Shown: positions 1 to 5,152, numbered from the stretch's first letter. The stretch: 5,152 nucleotides of DNA from Actinomycetota bacterium (GCA_003140115.1 PLIQ01000289.1:1-5152), one strand, 5' to 3'. A program made the numbers and translations. The notes: generated by a model from the sequence alone, not told the origin.

Positions 1-1
1 C

Positions 2-27
2 TGTCCCGTCTCCCTGAAGTGGGTCTC
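2..27 (+). repeat. Left terminal inverted repeat
   Basis: The left 26 bases start TGTCC and end GGGTCTC. Aligned without gaps to the reverse complement of the right end (5127-5152), 18 of 26 positions agree: the outer TGTCC, a TC and a C further in, TGAA, and the inner GGTCTC. The alternation of conserved and variable blocks suits a transposase binding site plus a cleavage terminus. The repeat contains the first 13-base end repeat (15-27). Confidence 0.82.
15..27 (+). repeat. Putative TnsB-binding repeat L1
   Basis: TGAAGTGGGTCTC matches 10 of 13 bases of the right-end copy TGAATCTGGTCTC. It lies 13 bases in from the TGT terminus, exactly as the right terminal copy does. Binding by TnsB is inferred from Tn7-like elements, where TnsB recognises several short repeats at each end. 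Confidence 0.65.
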
Positions 28-34
28 GTCTCGT

Positions 35-47
35 TGAACCTGGTCTG
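35..47 (+). repeat. Putative TnsB-binding repeat L2
   Basis: TGAACCTGGTCTG matches 11 of 13 bases of the right-end copy, is in the same orientation as L1, and starts 20 bases after it. Two similarly oriented copies this close together are the usual arrangement of transposase sites at a Tn7-like end. Confidence 0.65.
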
Positions 48-66
48 ATGCGGCTGGGTGTCTTGG

Positions 67-79
67 TGAGTCACGTCTT
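67..79 (+). repeat. Possible degenerate end repeat L3
   Basis: TGAGTCACGTCTT matches 9 of 13 bases of TGAATCTGGTCTC, in the same orientation as L1 and L2, 32 bases after the start of L2. The match is weak enough to be chance. Its position upstream of the likely promoter would suit autoregulation by TnsB if it is real. Confidence 0.35.
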
Positions 80-92
80 GCCGGGCGTGTCG

Positions 93-117
93 TTGTGCCG
101 GATTTGGTCCTTATAAA
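93..117 (+). promoter_or_regulatory. Possible inward promoter for the transposition operon
   Basis: TATAAA at 112-117 is a 5-of-6 match to the bacterial -10 consensus and stands out in this GC-rich sequence. The best -35-like hexamer nearby, TTGTGC (93-98), is only 13 bases upstream, which is short, so the -35 is doubtful. Transcription would start near 124, leaving a very short leader before the ATG at 134. No other promoter-like sequence is evident ahead of the operon, and the downstream genes are too tightly packed to need their own. Confidence 0.35.
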
Positions 118-133
118 CGTAGAGTGACCGGTT

Positions 134-889
134 ATGGCCGGATCGACGGCTGTCGTGCGTTCGGTGGTTCCTGGCTTCGAGGTCGAGTTCACCGGCGGCG
201 ATGGCGGCTGCTGCCGCGGGCGGCTTGGTGAGTTGTGGAGCACGCCGTTCGAGCGGGTGGCTCCGGTGCGGTCGTTTCCGTCGTTCCGGGGGCAGGTGAG
301 CTTTCCCGGCTTGTATTACGCGGCCACGATGGATGCTCATGTCGGGTTCGAGTCGTGGCTGGAACGCGACGTGGCGATGATGCTGGACTTCGATCCGGGG
401 GTGGTCGCGTTCTCGTCGCAGCCGTTCTGGCTGGCCTGGGCGCAGGACGGCAGGCGGCGGCGGCACGCCCCGGATTATTTCGCCCGGCGGGCTGATGGGG
501 CGGGGATGGTAATCGACGTCCGCCCTGATGACCGGATCGAGCCGCGTGATGCGGAGGCGTTCGCCGCGACCGGGCGTGCCTGCGGTGAGGTCGGCTGGGT
601 GTTCCGGCGGACGGCCGGGCCGGGCGCGGTGCTGGCGGCGAACGTGCGGTGGCTGGCCGGCTGCCGGCACCGGCGGTGTTACCGCGGCGAGATCGCCGGG
701 GTGCTGGCCGGGGTGTTCGCGGAGCCGAAGCCGCTGATGGGCGGGGCCCGCGAGGCCGGCGACCCGGTGGCGGTCCTGCCGGTGCTGTATCACCTGCTAT
801 GGAAGCAGGTGCTGGTCACCGGCGTGACGGCGGGCCTGCTCGGGCCCGGCAGCCTGGTCAGCGTGAATCGGGGGGGCGCGGGCCGGTGA
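134..889 (+). CDS. tnsA: TnsA-like heteromeric transposase endonuclease subunit
   Basis: The 251-residue protein is the likely partner of TnsB and would cut the 5' strands at the element ends, so that excision is complete. The nuclease core runs from about 70 to 160: F72-E-S-W-L-E-R-D (acidic candidates E73 and E77), L-D-F-D-P near 84-88, Q-P-F at 96-98, H111-A-P-D114-Y-F, then V126-I-D128-V-R130-P. This fits a PD-(D/E)xK-type fold as in Tn7 TnsA, with arginine at the usual lysine position. A C-terminal segment with Y219-H-L-L-W-K looks like the part that contacts TnsC in the family. ATG at 134 is the first usable start, since an in-frame TGA lies at 125-127; the ribosome site is weak (AGAGTGA, 121-127). 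The stop overlaps the tnsB start. Assignment rests on motifs and position, because TnsA proteins diverge strongly. Confidence 0.85.
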   Translation: MAGSTAVVRSVVPGFEVEFTGGDGGCCRGRLGELWSTPFERVAPVRSFPSFRGQVSFPGLYYAATMDAHVGFESWLERDVAMMLDFDPGVVAFSSQPFWLAWAQDGRRRRHAPDYFARRADGAGMVIDVRPDDRIEPRDAEAFAATGRACGEVGWVFRRTAGPGAVLAANVRWLAGCRHRRCYRGEIAGVLAGVFAEPKPLMGGAREAGDPVAVLPVLYHLLWKQVLVTGVTAGLLGPGSLVSVNRGGAGR

Positions 890-2979
890 GCGCGTCGCGT
901 CCTGGGATCTTGCGGGTGGGTGCCCGGGTGCGGTTCGACGGGGCGGCTCAGACTGTGGCCGGGCTGTCGGGCACCGTGGTGCGCCTGGCCGGGCCGGACG
1001 GCGCGGCCAGCGTGGTGCAGCTCGCTCACCTGCTGGCGAGTGAGGGTTTTGAGATCATCGGCGGCGCGGACCGGACGCGGCCGCCGCTGTCCTCGGCCGC
1101 GCTGGGCGGGGTTCCCGGGGACGCGGTCCGGGATGCGCTGCGGTGGGAGCGGCATATCGTCGAGGTTCTCACCGGCTCTGTCCCGGATGCGCCGCCGGGG
1201 ACGGCGGCCCGGCCCGGGTATGACCCGGCGGTCTGCTCGCTGGCGCAGCGTGAGCAGGCGAAGGCGGCTGAGCTGACCGCGTCGGGGGTGAAGGTCACTG
1301 CCCGGACGGTGAGGCGTAAGCGGCAGCGGTATCAGGCCCGCGGCGTGGCCGGGCTGGTGGACTGGCGTGCCTGCCGGGCGGGGCCGGCCCGGGCCCGCAT
1401 CGACGAGCGCGTCGTGGAGGCGCTGCAGAAGGCGATCAGCGAGCAGGCAGGCGGGTCGACCCGGACGGCCAGCTTCTACCTGTGGCGGACCCGGCAGATC
1501 CTGGCCGGGCAGCACGGCCAGGACGTGGTCCCGATGCCGGCCAGGTCCACGTTCTACCGGTTGTTCGAGCGGGTCACCGCGGGCTTGCACACGACCGGGT
1601 CGGCCCGGACCCGCCAGTCGCTGGCCGGCCGTCCCGGGCGTCCCTTCAGCCAGCTCGCCGCCAGCCGCCCCGGTGAGGTGGTCCAGATCGATTCCACCCC
1701 GTTCGACGTCATGGTGCTGCTGGATGACGGCGGGCCGGGCCGGGCCGAGCTGACGGGCATGGTGGACCTGGCAACCCGCACGGTCACCGCGGCGGTGCTG
1801 CGTCCTACGACCAAGTCGGTGGACGCCTCGCTGCTGCTGGCCCGCACCGTGACCCCGGAGCCGATGCGGCCGGGCTGGTCCGAGGCGCTGAGCATGGCCC
1901 GCCCGGTCCTGCCCCACCGGCGGCTGCTGGAGCTGGACCAGCGGCTGGCGCACGCCGCGGCCCGCCCCGTTATCGTCCCGGAGACGATCGTGTGCGATCA
2001 CGGGAAGGCGTTCATCTCCCAGAACTTCAGGTCCTCGTGCCGGCTGCTCGGCATCACTTTGCAGCCAGCGCACCCGCGTACCCCGACCGACAAGCCACAT
2101 ATCGAACGCACACTCGAATCCGTTGCCTCGCTGTTCGCCCGGTTCGTCTCTGGCTACCTCGGCCGGTCAGCCGAGTTCCGCGGCCGGGAGGCGGACAGGG
2201 AGCCGCTGTGGTCGCTGATGGAACTGCAGGAGCTGCTGGATGAGTGGCTTACCGGATGGCAGAACCGGCCGCACGACGGGCTGCGTGACCCGGCCGCGCC
2301 AGGGCGGGCGTTCACCCCGAACGAGAAGTACGCAGCCCTGGTCGCCGCGGCCGGGTACGTGCCGGTCGCACTGTCGGCTGAGGATTACATCGAGCTGCTG
2401 CCCGCGGCCTGGCGGGCGGTCAACGCCTATGGCGTCAAGATCAGCCACCGGGTCTACGACAGCGGGGAACTGAACCCGTTCCGCGGTCAGCGCTCAGGCG
2501 TCCGGGCCAAGCAGGACCTGTGGGAGATCCACCGGGATCCCTACGACGTTTCCCGGGTCTGGGTCCGAAACCACTGGGACGGCGGCTGGATCACCGTCTT
2601 CTGGACCCACCTGTCCGCGGCACCTGCGCCGTTCGGCGAGCTGGCCTGGGATCATGCCCGCCGGCAGCTGGCCGCCGACGGCAGGGAACCAGCAGGGCAC
2701 GAGATCGCCCGGGCCGTGGACGTCCTGCTGCAGCGAGCCTGCCAGGGCCCCGGAGAACCGGAAAGACCCGTCCGCAAGCCCAGCGCGAAAGACCGCCGGG
2801 TCGCCGCCCGCACCAGGGCCACCGCGCAGCCCGCCTGGCCCCGGCCTGAATCCCTGGCCGCTCCGGCCGGCCGCGGCGAGCCCTCGGAGACGCCGGGCGG
2901 ACCGCCCGGGGACAGGCCCGCCGACGTCGTGCCGCTCGCGGTCTTCGACGCCCGGGAGGAGGCCGGCCGGTGGTGGTAG
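886..2979 (+). CDS. tnsB: TnsB-like DDE transposase (Mu/Tn7 type)
   Basis: This is the catalytic transposase, which binds the end repeats, nicks the 3' strands and joins them to target DNA. With GTG at 886 it has 697 residues, normal for TnsB. Residues 8-60 (ILRVGARVRF onward) look like a small beta-rich N-terminal domain. Residues 115-240 hold helix-turn-helix DNA-binding regions, such as V137-T-A-R-T-V-R-R-K. The RNase H-like core has D269 (VVQID), D371 (TIVCDHG) and E407 (HIERT), with 35 residues between D371 and E407, a textbook DD(35)E triad. About 495-575 fits a Mu-type C-terminal beta-barrel. Residues 617-680 are rich in proline, arginine and glycine and probably disordered; in Tn7 the TnsB tail contacts TnsC. 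The frame is open from 649, but that stretch lies inside tnsA; GTG at 886 overlaps the tnsA stop (GTGA) and has a G-run at 870-876 upstream, implying coupled translation. Confidence 0.95.
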   Translation: MSASRPGILRVGARVRFDGAAQTVAGLSGTVVRLAGPDGAASVVQLAHLLASEGFEIIGGADRTRPPLSSAALGGVPGDAVRDALRWERHIVEVLTGSVPDAPPGTAARPGYDPAVCSLAQREQAKAAELTASGVKVTARTVRRKRQRYQARGVAGLVDWRACRAGPARARIDERVVEALQKAISEQAGGSTRTASFYLWRTRQILAGQHGQDVVPMPARSTFYRLFERVTAGLHTTGSARTRQSLAGRPGRPFSQLAASRPGEVVQIDSTPFDVMVLLDDGGPGRAELTGMVDLATRTVTAAVLRPTTKSVDASLLLARTVTPEPMRPGWSEALSMARPVLPHRRLLELDQRLAHAAARPVIVPETIVCDHGKAFISQNFRSSCRLLGITLQPAHPRTPTDKPHIERTLESVASLFARFVSGYLGRSAEFRGREADREPLWSLMELQELLDEWLTGWQNRPHDGLRDPAAPGRAFTPNEKYAALVAAAGYVPVALSAEDYIELLPAAWRAVNAYGVKISHRVYDSGELNPFRGQRSGVRAKQDLWEIHRDPYDVSRVWVRNHWDGGWITVFWTHLSAAPAPFGELAWDHARRQLAADGREPAGHEIARAVDVLLQRACQGPGEPERPVRKPSAKDRRVAARTRATAQPAWPRPESLAAPAGRGEPSETPGGPPGDRPADVVPLAVFDAREEAGRWW
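2954..2962 (+). promoter_or_regulatory. Strong ribosome binding site deciding the tnsC GTG start
   Basis: GGGAGGAGG is a near-ideal Shine-Dalgarno sequence, 7 bases before GTG at 2970. It lies inside the last codons of tnsB, so tnsC is probably translated in step with tnsB and also able to recruit ribosomes itself. A second in-frame GTG at 2973 is possible, but its 10-base spacing is less favourable. Confidence 0.75.
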
Positions 2980-3986
2980 CCGGCAAGGCACGGAAGGCTG
3001 GCGGCCAGTGCCGCGAGCCCACCACCACCTTGAGCGGATGGCGGCAGTTCGTCGATGCCGCACCCGCCACGTTCGGCTTGCTGCCCGATGCCGCGTGGGC
3101 CGGCCTTGCGGCCGGGAGCAGGGCGGCCTATGACGAGGAAAGGATGAGCTACCACTCCGAGCTGGTGGTGGTGGCGACCTCGACGGTGCGGGAGGTGGTC
3201 CGGCAGGGCCGGCTGCTGACCTTGCTGAACCGGCGGGAGATCTCCGCCCGGCGCGGGCTGATCGTGTCCGGCCTGCCGGCCACGGGCAAAAGCACCGCGC
3301 TGAAGCAGCTGGGCCGCACCCACGAGCTCATGGTGCGGGAACGCTACCCGGGCACCGGCCGGATCCCGGTGGTCTACGTGACCACGCCGCCGAAAGGATC
3401 GCCGCGGAAACTGGCGATGGAGTTCGCCCGCTTCCTGGGCCTGCCGCCGGTGCGGCGCGGGCAGAACACCACCGACATCGCCGATGCGGTCTGCCAGGTC
3501 CTCATCGACGCCCGCGCCGACCTGGTGCTGGTCGATGAGATCCACAACCTGAACCTGGCCACCAGCGCCGGGGAAGACATGTCCGGCCACCTGAAGTACT
3601 TCACCGAGCATCTCCCGGCGACGTTCGTCTACGCCGGCGTCGACGTGGAACGGTCCGGGCTGTTCACCGGGGTGCGGGGCAAGCAGATCGCCGGCCGCTG
3701 CGTGCTGATCAGCACCGGCCCGTTCCCGTGCCAGGCCGAGTGGGCCGGCCTGCTGGCCACGCTGGACGCCGCGTTGCGGCTGCACCGCCACCGGCCCGGC
3801 ACGCTGCCCCGGCTGAGCACGTACCTGCATCAGCGCACCGGCGGGATGATCGGCAGCCTGTCCCATCTGGTCCGCGCGGCCGCGCTCACCGCGGTCATGG
3901 ACGGCACCGAGGAAATCACCCGCAAGCTGCTCGACGGCATCCCGGTCGATCACGCGGCGCAATCCCGCGCATCCGGCGCGGCCTGA
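2970..3986 (+). CDS. tnsC: TnsC-like AAA+ ATPase, transposition regulator
   Basis: The 338-residue protein is an AAA+ ATPase that in Tn7-like systems forms filaments on target DNA, receives the TniQ signal and activates TnsA/TnsB. Residues 20-95 (GWRQFVDAAP, YDEERMSYHSE, RLLTLLNRRE) form an N-terminal segment ahead of the ATPase core. Walker A is G101-L-P-A-T-G-K-S-T109 and Walker B is L185-V-L-V-D-E190-I-H-N. A sensor-like strand follows (ATFVYAGVDVE, 217-227), and an arginine-bearing stretch R228 to R243 may supply trans-acting arginines. The C-terminal part (260-325) is helical, with the GGMIGSLSHL type of motif seen in TniB/TnsC lids. It overlaps tnsB by 10 bases and starts with GTG behind a strong ribosome site. 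Length and motifs are complete, with no sign of decay. Related families (TniB, IstB) are less likely given the TnsA/TnsB/TniQ context. Confidence 0.94.
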   Translation: MVVAGKARKAGGQCREPTTTLSGWRQFVDAAPATFGLLPDAAWAGLAAGSRAAYDEERMSYHSELVVVATSTVREVVRQGRLLTLLNRREISARRGLIVSGLPATGKSTALKQLGRTHELMVRERYPGTGRIPVVYVTTPPKGSPRKLAMEFARFLGLPPVRRGQNTTDIADAVCQVLIDARADLVLVDEIHNLNLATSAGEDMSGHLKYFTEHLPATFVYAGVDVERSGLFTGVRGKQIAGRCVLISTGPFPCQAEWAGLLATLDAALRLHRHRPGTLPRLSTYLHQRTGGMIGSLSHLVRAAALTAVMDGTEEITRKLLDGIPVDHAAQSRASGAA

Positions 3987-3989
3987 ACC

Positions 3990-4958
3990 ATGGAATGGCC
4001 GCTCATGCTGCGGCCGCTGCCACGCGTAGCCGCGCCGTTCAGCGACGAGACGGTCACCAGCTACCTGCACCGCCTCGCCGGACCGAACCACATCGACCCG
4101 GCCGCCTTGCGCTCCCTGCTCGCCCGCAGCAACCGCAAGGACGCGCCGGTCCCGCTCAGCCGGCTCACCGCCGTCACCGAGATACCGGGCCGGCTGCTGG
4201 GCTACGCCATGCCGCAGATCTGCACCGCCGCCGAACTGTCCGGCCTGCACGTGCGCCACCGGCCGCGCGCCCGGCCCGGATGGACGTTCCCCGCCTGCCG
4301 GGCCTGCGCCGCCGGCCAGCCGGTCACCCGGTGGGCGCTGCACGACGACGTCGTGTGCTACCGGCACCGCCGCTGGATCAGCAAACACCATGAGCAGCCC
4401 GACCTCACCGGGCAGCCGGAGATCTTGCGCGCATACCGGCGGCACCGGCGGCTGATCCGCCGCCACGGCCGGGACCCGGTCATGCGCGCGCTCCGCGACG
4501 CCCAGCACATCTGCACCGGCTGGCGCCTGGACGGGCTGCGCGACCCGGGCTTCGACCGCCGCATGGAGATCTTCCGCGGCCCCGGCTGGGACGAACCCGG
4601 CGAATGGGCGCCCCATGCCTTCGACGCTGCCGCCTACCCGCAGTCCGTCGCCCAGGCCCGGCTGCTCGCCAGCCCGTACTGGCGCGAACGCATCCTCGGC
4701 ACGGGCTGGGCCGGGCACGACGAATTCACCGCCGAGGTACTCCGCACCGTCACCCCCGACTACGCCTGGGACTACCGCCCGCACCCCCGCTGGCGCCGCG
4801 ACCGAGACGACCCGCTGCTCGAATGGCGACTGAATACCCGCCGCCTCAAGCTCGAGCCGCTCCCGCCCGGCCACCCCTGGAACCTGCCCGAAACCATCCA
4901 GCCCGCAGCACTCGCGGCGCCTGGATCACAGCCGGGCGCTACTGTCCCCAAAGATTAA
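3990..4958 (+). CDS. tniQ: TniQ-family target-selection protein
   Basis: The 322-residue protein is the likely adaptor that recruits TnsC to chosen target sites. The N-terminus has the TniQ signature: L7-R-P-L-P-R, then S18-D-E-T-V-T-S-Y-L-H-R-L-A30. A zinc-finger pattern follows, C103-x2-C106 then C123-x2-H126 (ACRACAAG ... VVCYRHRRWI). Residues 215-233 (YPQSVAQARLLASPYWRER) and the Arg/Trp-rich 255-288 stretch may bind DNA, but I do not recognise a defined domain. It is much shorter than classical TnsD, which carries a long target-reading C-terminus. ATG at 3990 is 3 bases after the tnsC stop and has no clear ribosome site; an in-frame ATG at 4005 is an alternative that keeps the conserved N-terminus. 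Translation probably depends on coupling to tnsC. What it recognises (a sequence, a host protein or a structure) cannot be read from the window. Confidence 0.92.
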   Translation: MEWPLMLRPLPRVAAPFSDETVTSYLHRLAGPNHIDPAALRSLLARSNRKDAPVPLSRLTAVTEIPGRLLGYAMPQICTAAELSGLHVRHRPRARPGWTFPACRACAAGQPVTRWALHDDVVCYRHRRWISKHHEQPDLTGQPEILRAYRRHRRLIRRHGRDPVMRALRDAQHICTGWRLDGLRDPGFDRRMEIFRGPGWDEPGEWAPHAFDAAAYPQSVAQARLLASPYWRERILGTGWAGHDEFTAEVLRTVTPDYAWDYRPHPRWRRDRDDPLLEWRLNTRRLKLEPLPPGHPWNLPETIQPAALAAPGSQPGATVPKD

Positions 4959-5094
4959 GGCCAAGACCAAGAACAGGCCGGCGCCGCGTGAAGTAATACA
5001 CGGCGGGCGGTCCGTTGCCCGACAGGAAAACCACCGAGATCCGGTCATGGCGCGCCAGATTCAGTGAGACAGCGAGTAGCCCATTCTCGCTCAA
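4939..5094 (-). CDS. Doubtful antisense small ORF or gene remnant at the right end
   Basis: An open frame on the minus strand runs from TTG (5092-5094) to TAG (4939-4941), 51 residues, converging on and overlapping the last 20 bases of tniQ. From about 5066 down to 4980 it reads L-N-L-A-R-H-D-R-I-S-V-V-F-L-S-G-N-G-P-P and on through V-Y-Y-F-T-R-R-R, with 24 of 29 codons ending in G or C, as in real genes here. After that the codons turn T-ending and coding character is lost. I recognise no family. There is no convincing ribosome site, and the upstream part lies in end repeats. It may be a remnant of captured coding sequence or chance in GC-rich DNA. Confidence 0.2.
   Translation of the reverse strand: MSENGLLAVSLNLARHDRISVVFLSGNGPPAVYYFTRRRPVLGLGLNLWGQ
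5051..5063 (-). repeat. Possible end repeat R3
   Basis: On the minus strand this reads TGAATCTGGCGCG; the first 9 bases are identical to the terminal copy TGAATCTGGTCTC and the last 4 differ. It has the same orientation as the terminal right copy, starts 76 bases inside it, and could be the innermost TnsB site. Confidence 0.5.
5071..5091. repeat. Small inverted repeat in the right end
   Basis: AGCGAG (5071-5076) and CTCGCT (5086-5091) are perfect inverted copies separated by 9 bases. It sits directly between R3 and R2. The 6-base stem is short enough to be chance, and no T-run follows, so it is not a convincing terminator. Confidence 0.3.
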
Positions 5095-5103
5095 TCTGGT
5101 CTC
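5091..5103 (+). repeat. Inverted end repeat R2
   Basis: TCAATCTGGTCTC on the plus strand matches 12 of 13 bases of the terminal right copy, which lies on the minus strand at 5127-5139. The copy is therefore inverted relative to R1 and R3, unlike the same-direction arrays usual at Tn7-like ends. Together with R1 it builds the larger palindrome at 5093-5137. Confidence 0.6.
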
Positions 5104-5137
5104 TTCACAGGTCAGCGCGCTGACTGGAGACCAGATT
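5093..5137. repeat. Large imperfect palindrome at the right end
   Basis: The outer arms AATCTGGTCTC (5093-5103) and GAGACCAGATT (5127-5137) are perfect 11-base inverted copies. Between them lies GTCAGCGCGCTGAC (5111-5124), a perfect 14-base palindrome. The arms are joined to the core by 7 bases on one side and 2 on the other, so a fold would have an asymmetric bulge. It could be a paired TnsB site, a cruciform, or an RNA hairpin at the end of the operon transcript; no T-run follows, so a classical intrinsic terminator is unlikely. Confidence 0.75.
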
Positions 5138-5139
5138 CA
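5127..5139 (-). repeat. Putative TnsB-binding repeat R1
   Basis: TGAATCTGGTCTC on the minus strand lies 13 bases in from the right terminus, the same offset as L1 at the left end. It is the copy that best matches all the others and serves here as the reference. Confidence 0.68.
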
Positions 5140-5152
5140 TCGGGATCGGACA
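5127..5152 (-). repeat. Right terminal inverted repeat
   Basis: Read on the minus strand this begins TGTCCGATCCC and contains TGAATCTGGTCTC, the clearest copy of the element's 13-base end repeat. It pairs with the left end at 18 of 26 positions. The plus strand ends in ACA at the last base of the window, as expected for a Tn7-like right terminus. Confidence 0.82.

Larger units (their letters stand above)
2..5152 (+). mobile_element. Compact Tn7-like transposon (TnsA-TnsB-TnsC-TniQ), apparently complete
   Basis: Four transposition genes in the canonical order lie between two inverted ends. The left end begins TGTCC at base 2 and the right end, read on the minus strand, begins TGTCC at base 5152, giving the TGT...ACA termini usual for Tn7-like and Mu-like elements. 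The first 26 bases of the two ends match at 18 positions. A TnsA-type nuclease beside TnsB predicts cut-and-paste movement rather than cointegrate formation. No cargo gene, resolvase, tnsE or CRISPR-Cas component is visible. Seen: genes, order and end repeats. Inferred: that these are the true outer ends. Base 1 is a C whose right-hand counterpart lies outside the window, so the boundary could be one base further out, and a target-site duplication cannot be checked. Confidence 0.88.

Noticed and set aside
71..793. A 240-residue open frame on the minus strand opposite tnsA
   Set aside because: Low-complexity Arg/Pro-rich translation that crosses into the left end; tnsA on the plus strand has family motifs.
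649..885. An upstream ATG at 649 as the start of tnsB
   Set aside because: It would bury 79 extra Arg/Gly/Pro-rich residues inside tnsA. GTG at 886 overlaps the tnsA stop and begins directly before the conserved N-terminal domain.
790..2100. A 436-residue open frame on the minus strand opposite tnsB
   Set aside because: The translation is mostly Arg, Pro, Gly and Gln with no domain, and the plus strand carries the DDE transposase.
3135..3146. Internal start for tnsC at ATG 3144, preceded by GAGG at 3135-3138
   Set aside because: In frame with a plausible ribosome site, but GTG at 2970 has a stronger one and residues 20-58 look like a genuine TnsC N-terminus. A short isoform is possible but unsupported.
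2652..4874. A 740-residue open frame on the minus strand
   Set aside because: It lies opposite tnsC and tniQ, whose motifs are unmistakable. Its translation is biased (Ala, Gly, Arg, Val, Gln) with no recognisable domain, as expected of an antisense shadow in GC-rich DNA.
4942..4948. CTGTCCC near the end of tniQ, identical to the first 7 bases of the window
   Set aside because: It is inside the tniQ coding sequence with no adjacent TGAA or GGTCTC blocks. A 7-base match is expected by chance.
5093..5137. Intrinsic terminator for the operon
   Set aside because: The stem could form in RNA, but no T-run follows it in either direction.
4959..5152. Possible CRISPR repeat or guide RNA near the right end, as in CRISPR-associated transposons
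   Set aside because: The repeats are short, differently oriented and match the left end, so they are transposon end sites. There is no regular repeat-spacer pattern and no Cas gene.

Overview
The window reads as one compact Tn7-like transposon from a high-GC actinomycete. The DNA is strongly GC-rich, codons mostly end in G or C, two of the four genes start with GTG, and the protein families resemble those of Streptomyces, Frankia and related genera. The organism cannot be named from the sequence.

Layout: a left end (2 to about 80) has a terminal inverted repeat starting TGT and two or three short repeats of the type a transposase binds. A likely inward promoter follows. Four plus-strand genes are then packed into one apparent operon: a TnsA-like endonuclease (134-889), a TnsB-like DDE transposase (886-2979), a TnsC-like AAA+ ATPase (2970-3986) and a TniQ-family target adaptor (3990-4958). 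Start and stop codons overlap at tnsA/tnsB and tnsB/tnsC, and only 3 bases separate tnsC from tniQ. A right end (about 5051-5152) ends in ACA and carries further copies of the repeat, one inverted so that it forms a large palindrome with the terminal copy.

Expected mechanism, from the Tn7 family: TnsB binds the end repeats and cuts and joins the 3' strands. TnsA cuts the 5' strands, so the element should move by cut-and-paste. TnsC links the transposase to the target complex, and TniQ helps choose the target. I see no cargo gene, resolvase, TnsE, CRISPR array or Cas gene. The machinery fills almost the whole element, and what TniQ recognises is open.

Most worth a second look: the cargo-free minimal design with one short TniQ, the inverted repeat and 14-base perfect palindrome at the right end, an arginine where the Tn7 TnsA nuclease has a catalytic lysine, and a coding-like antisense patch between tniQ and the right end. 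Target-site duplications cannot be tested because the window stops at the element ends.
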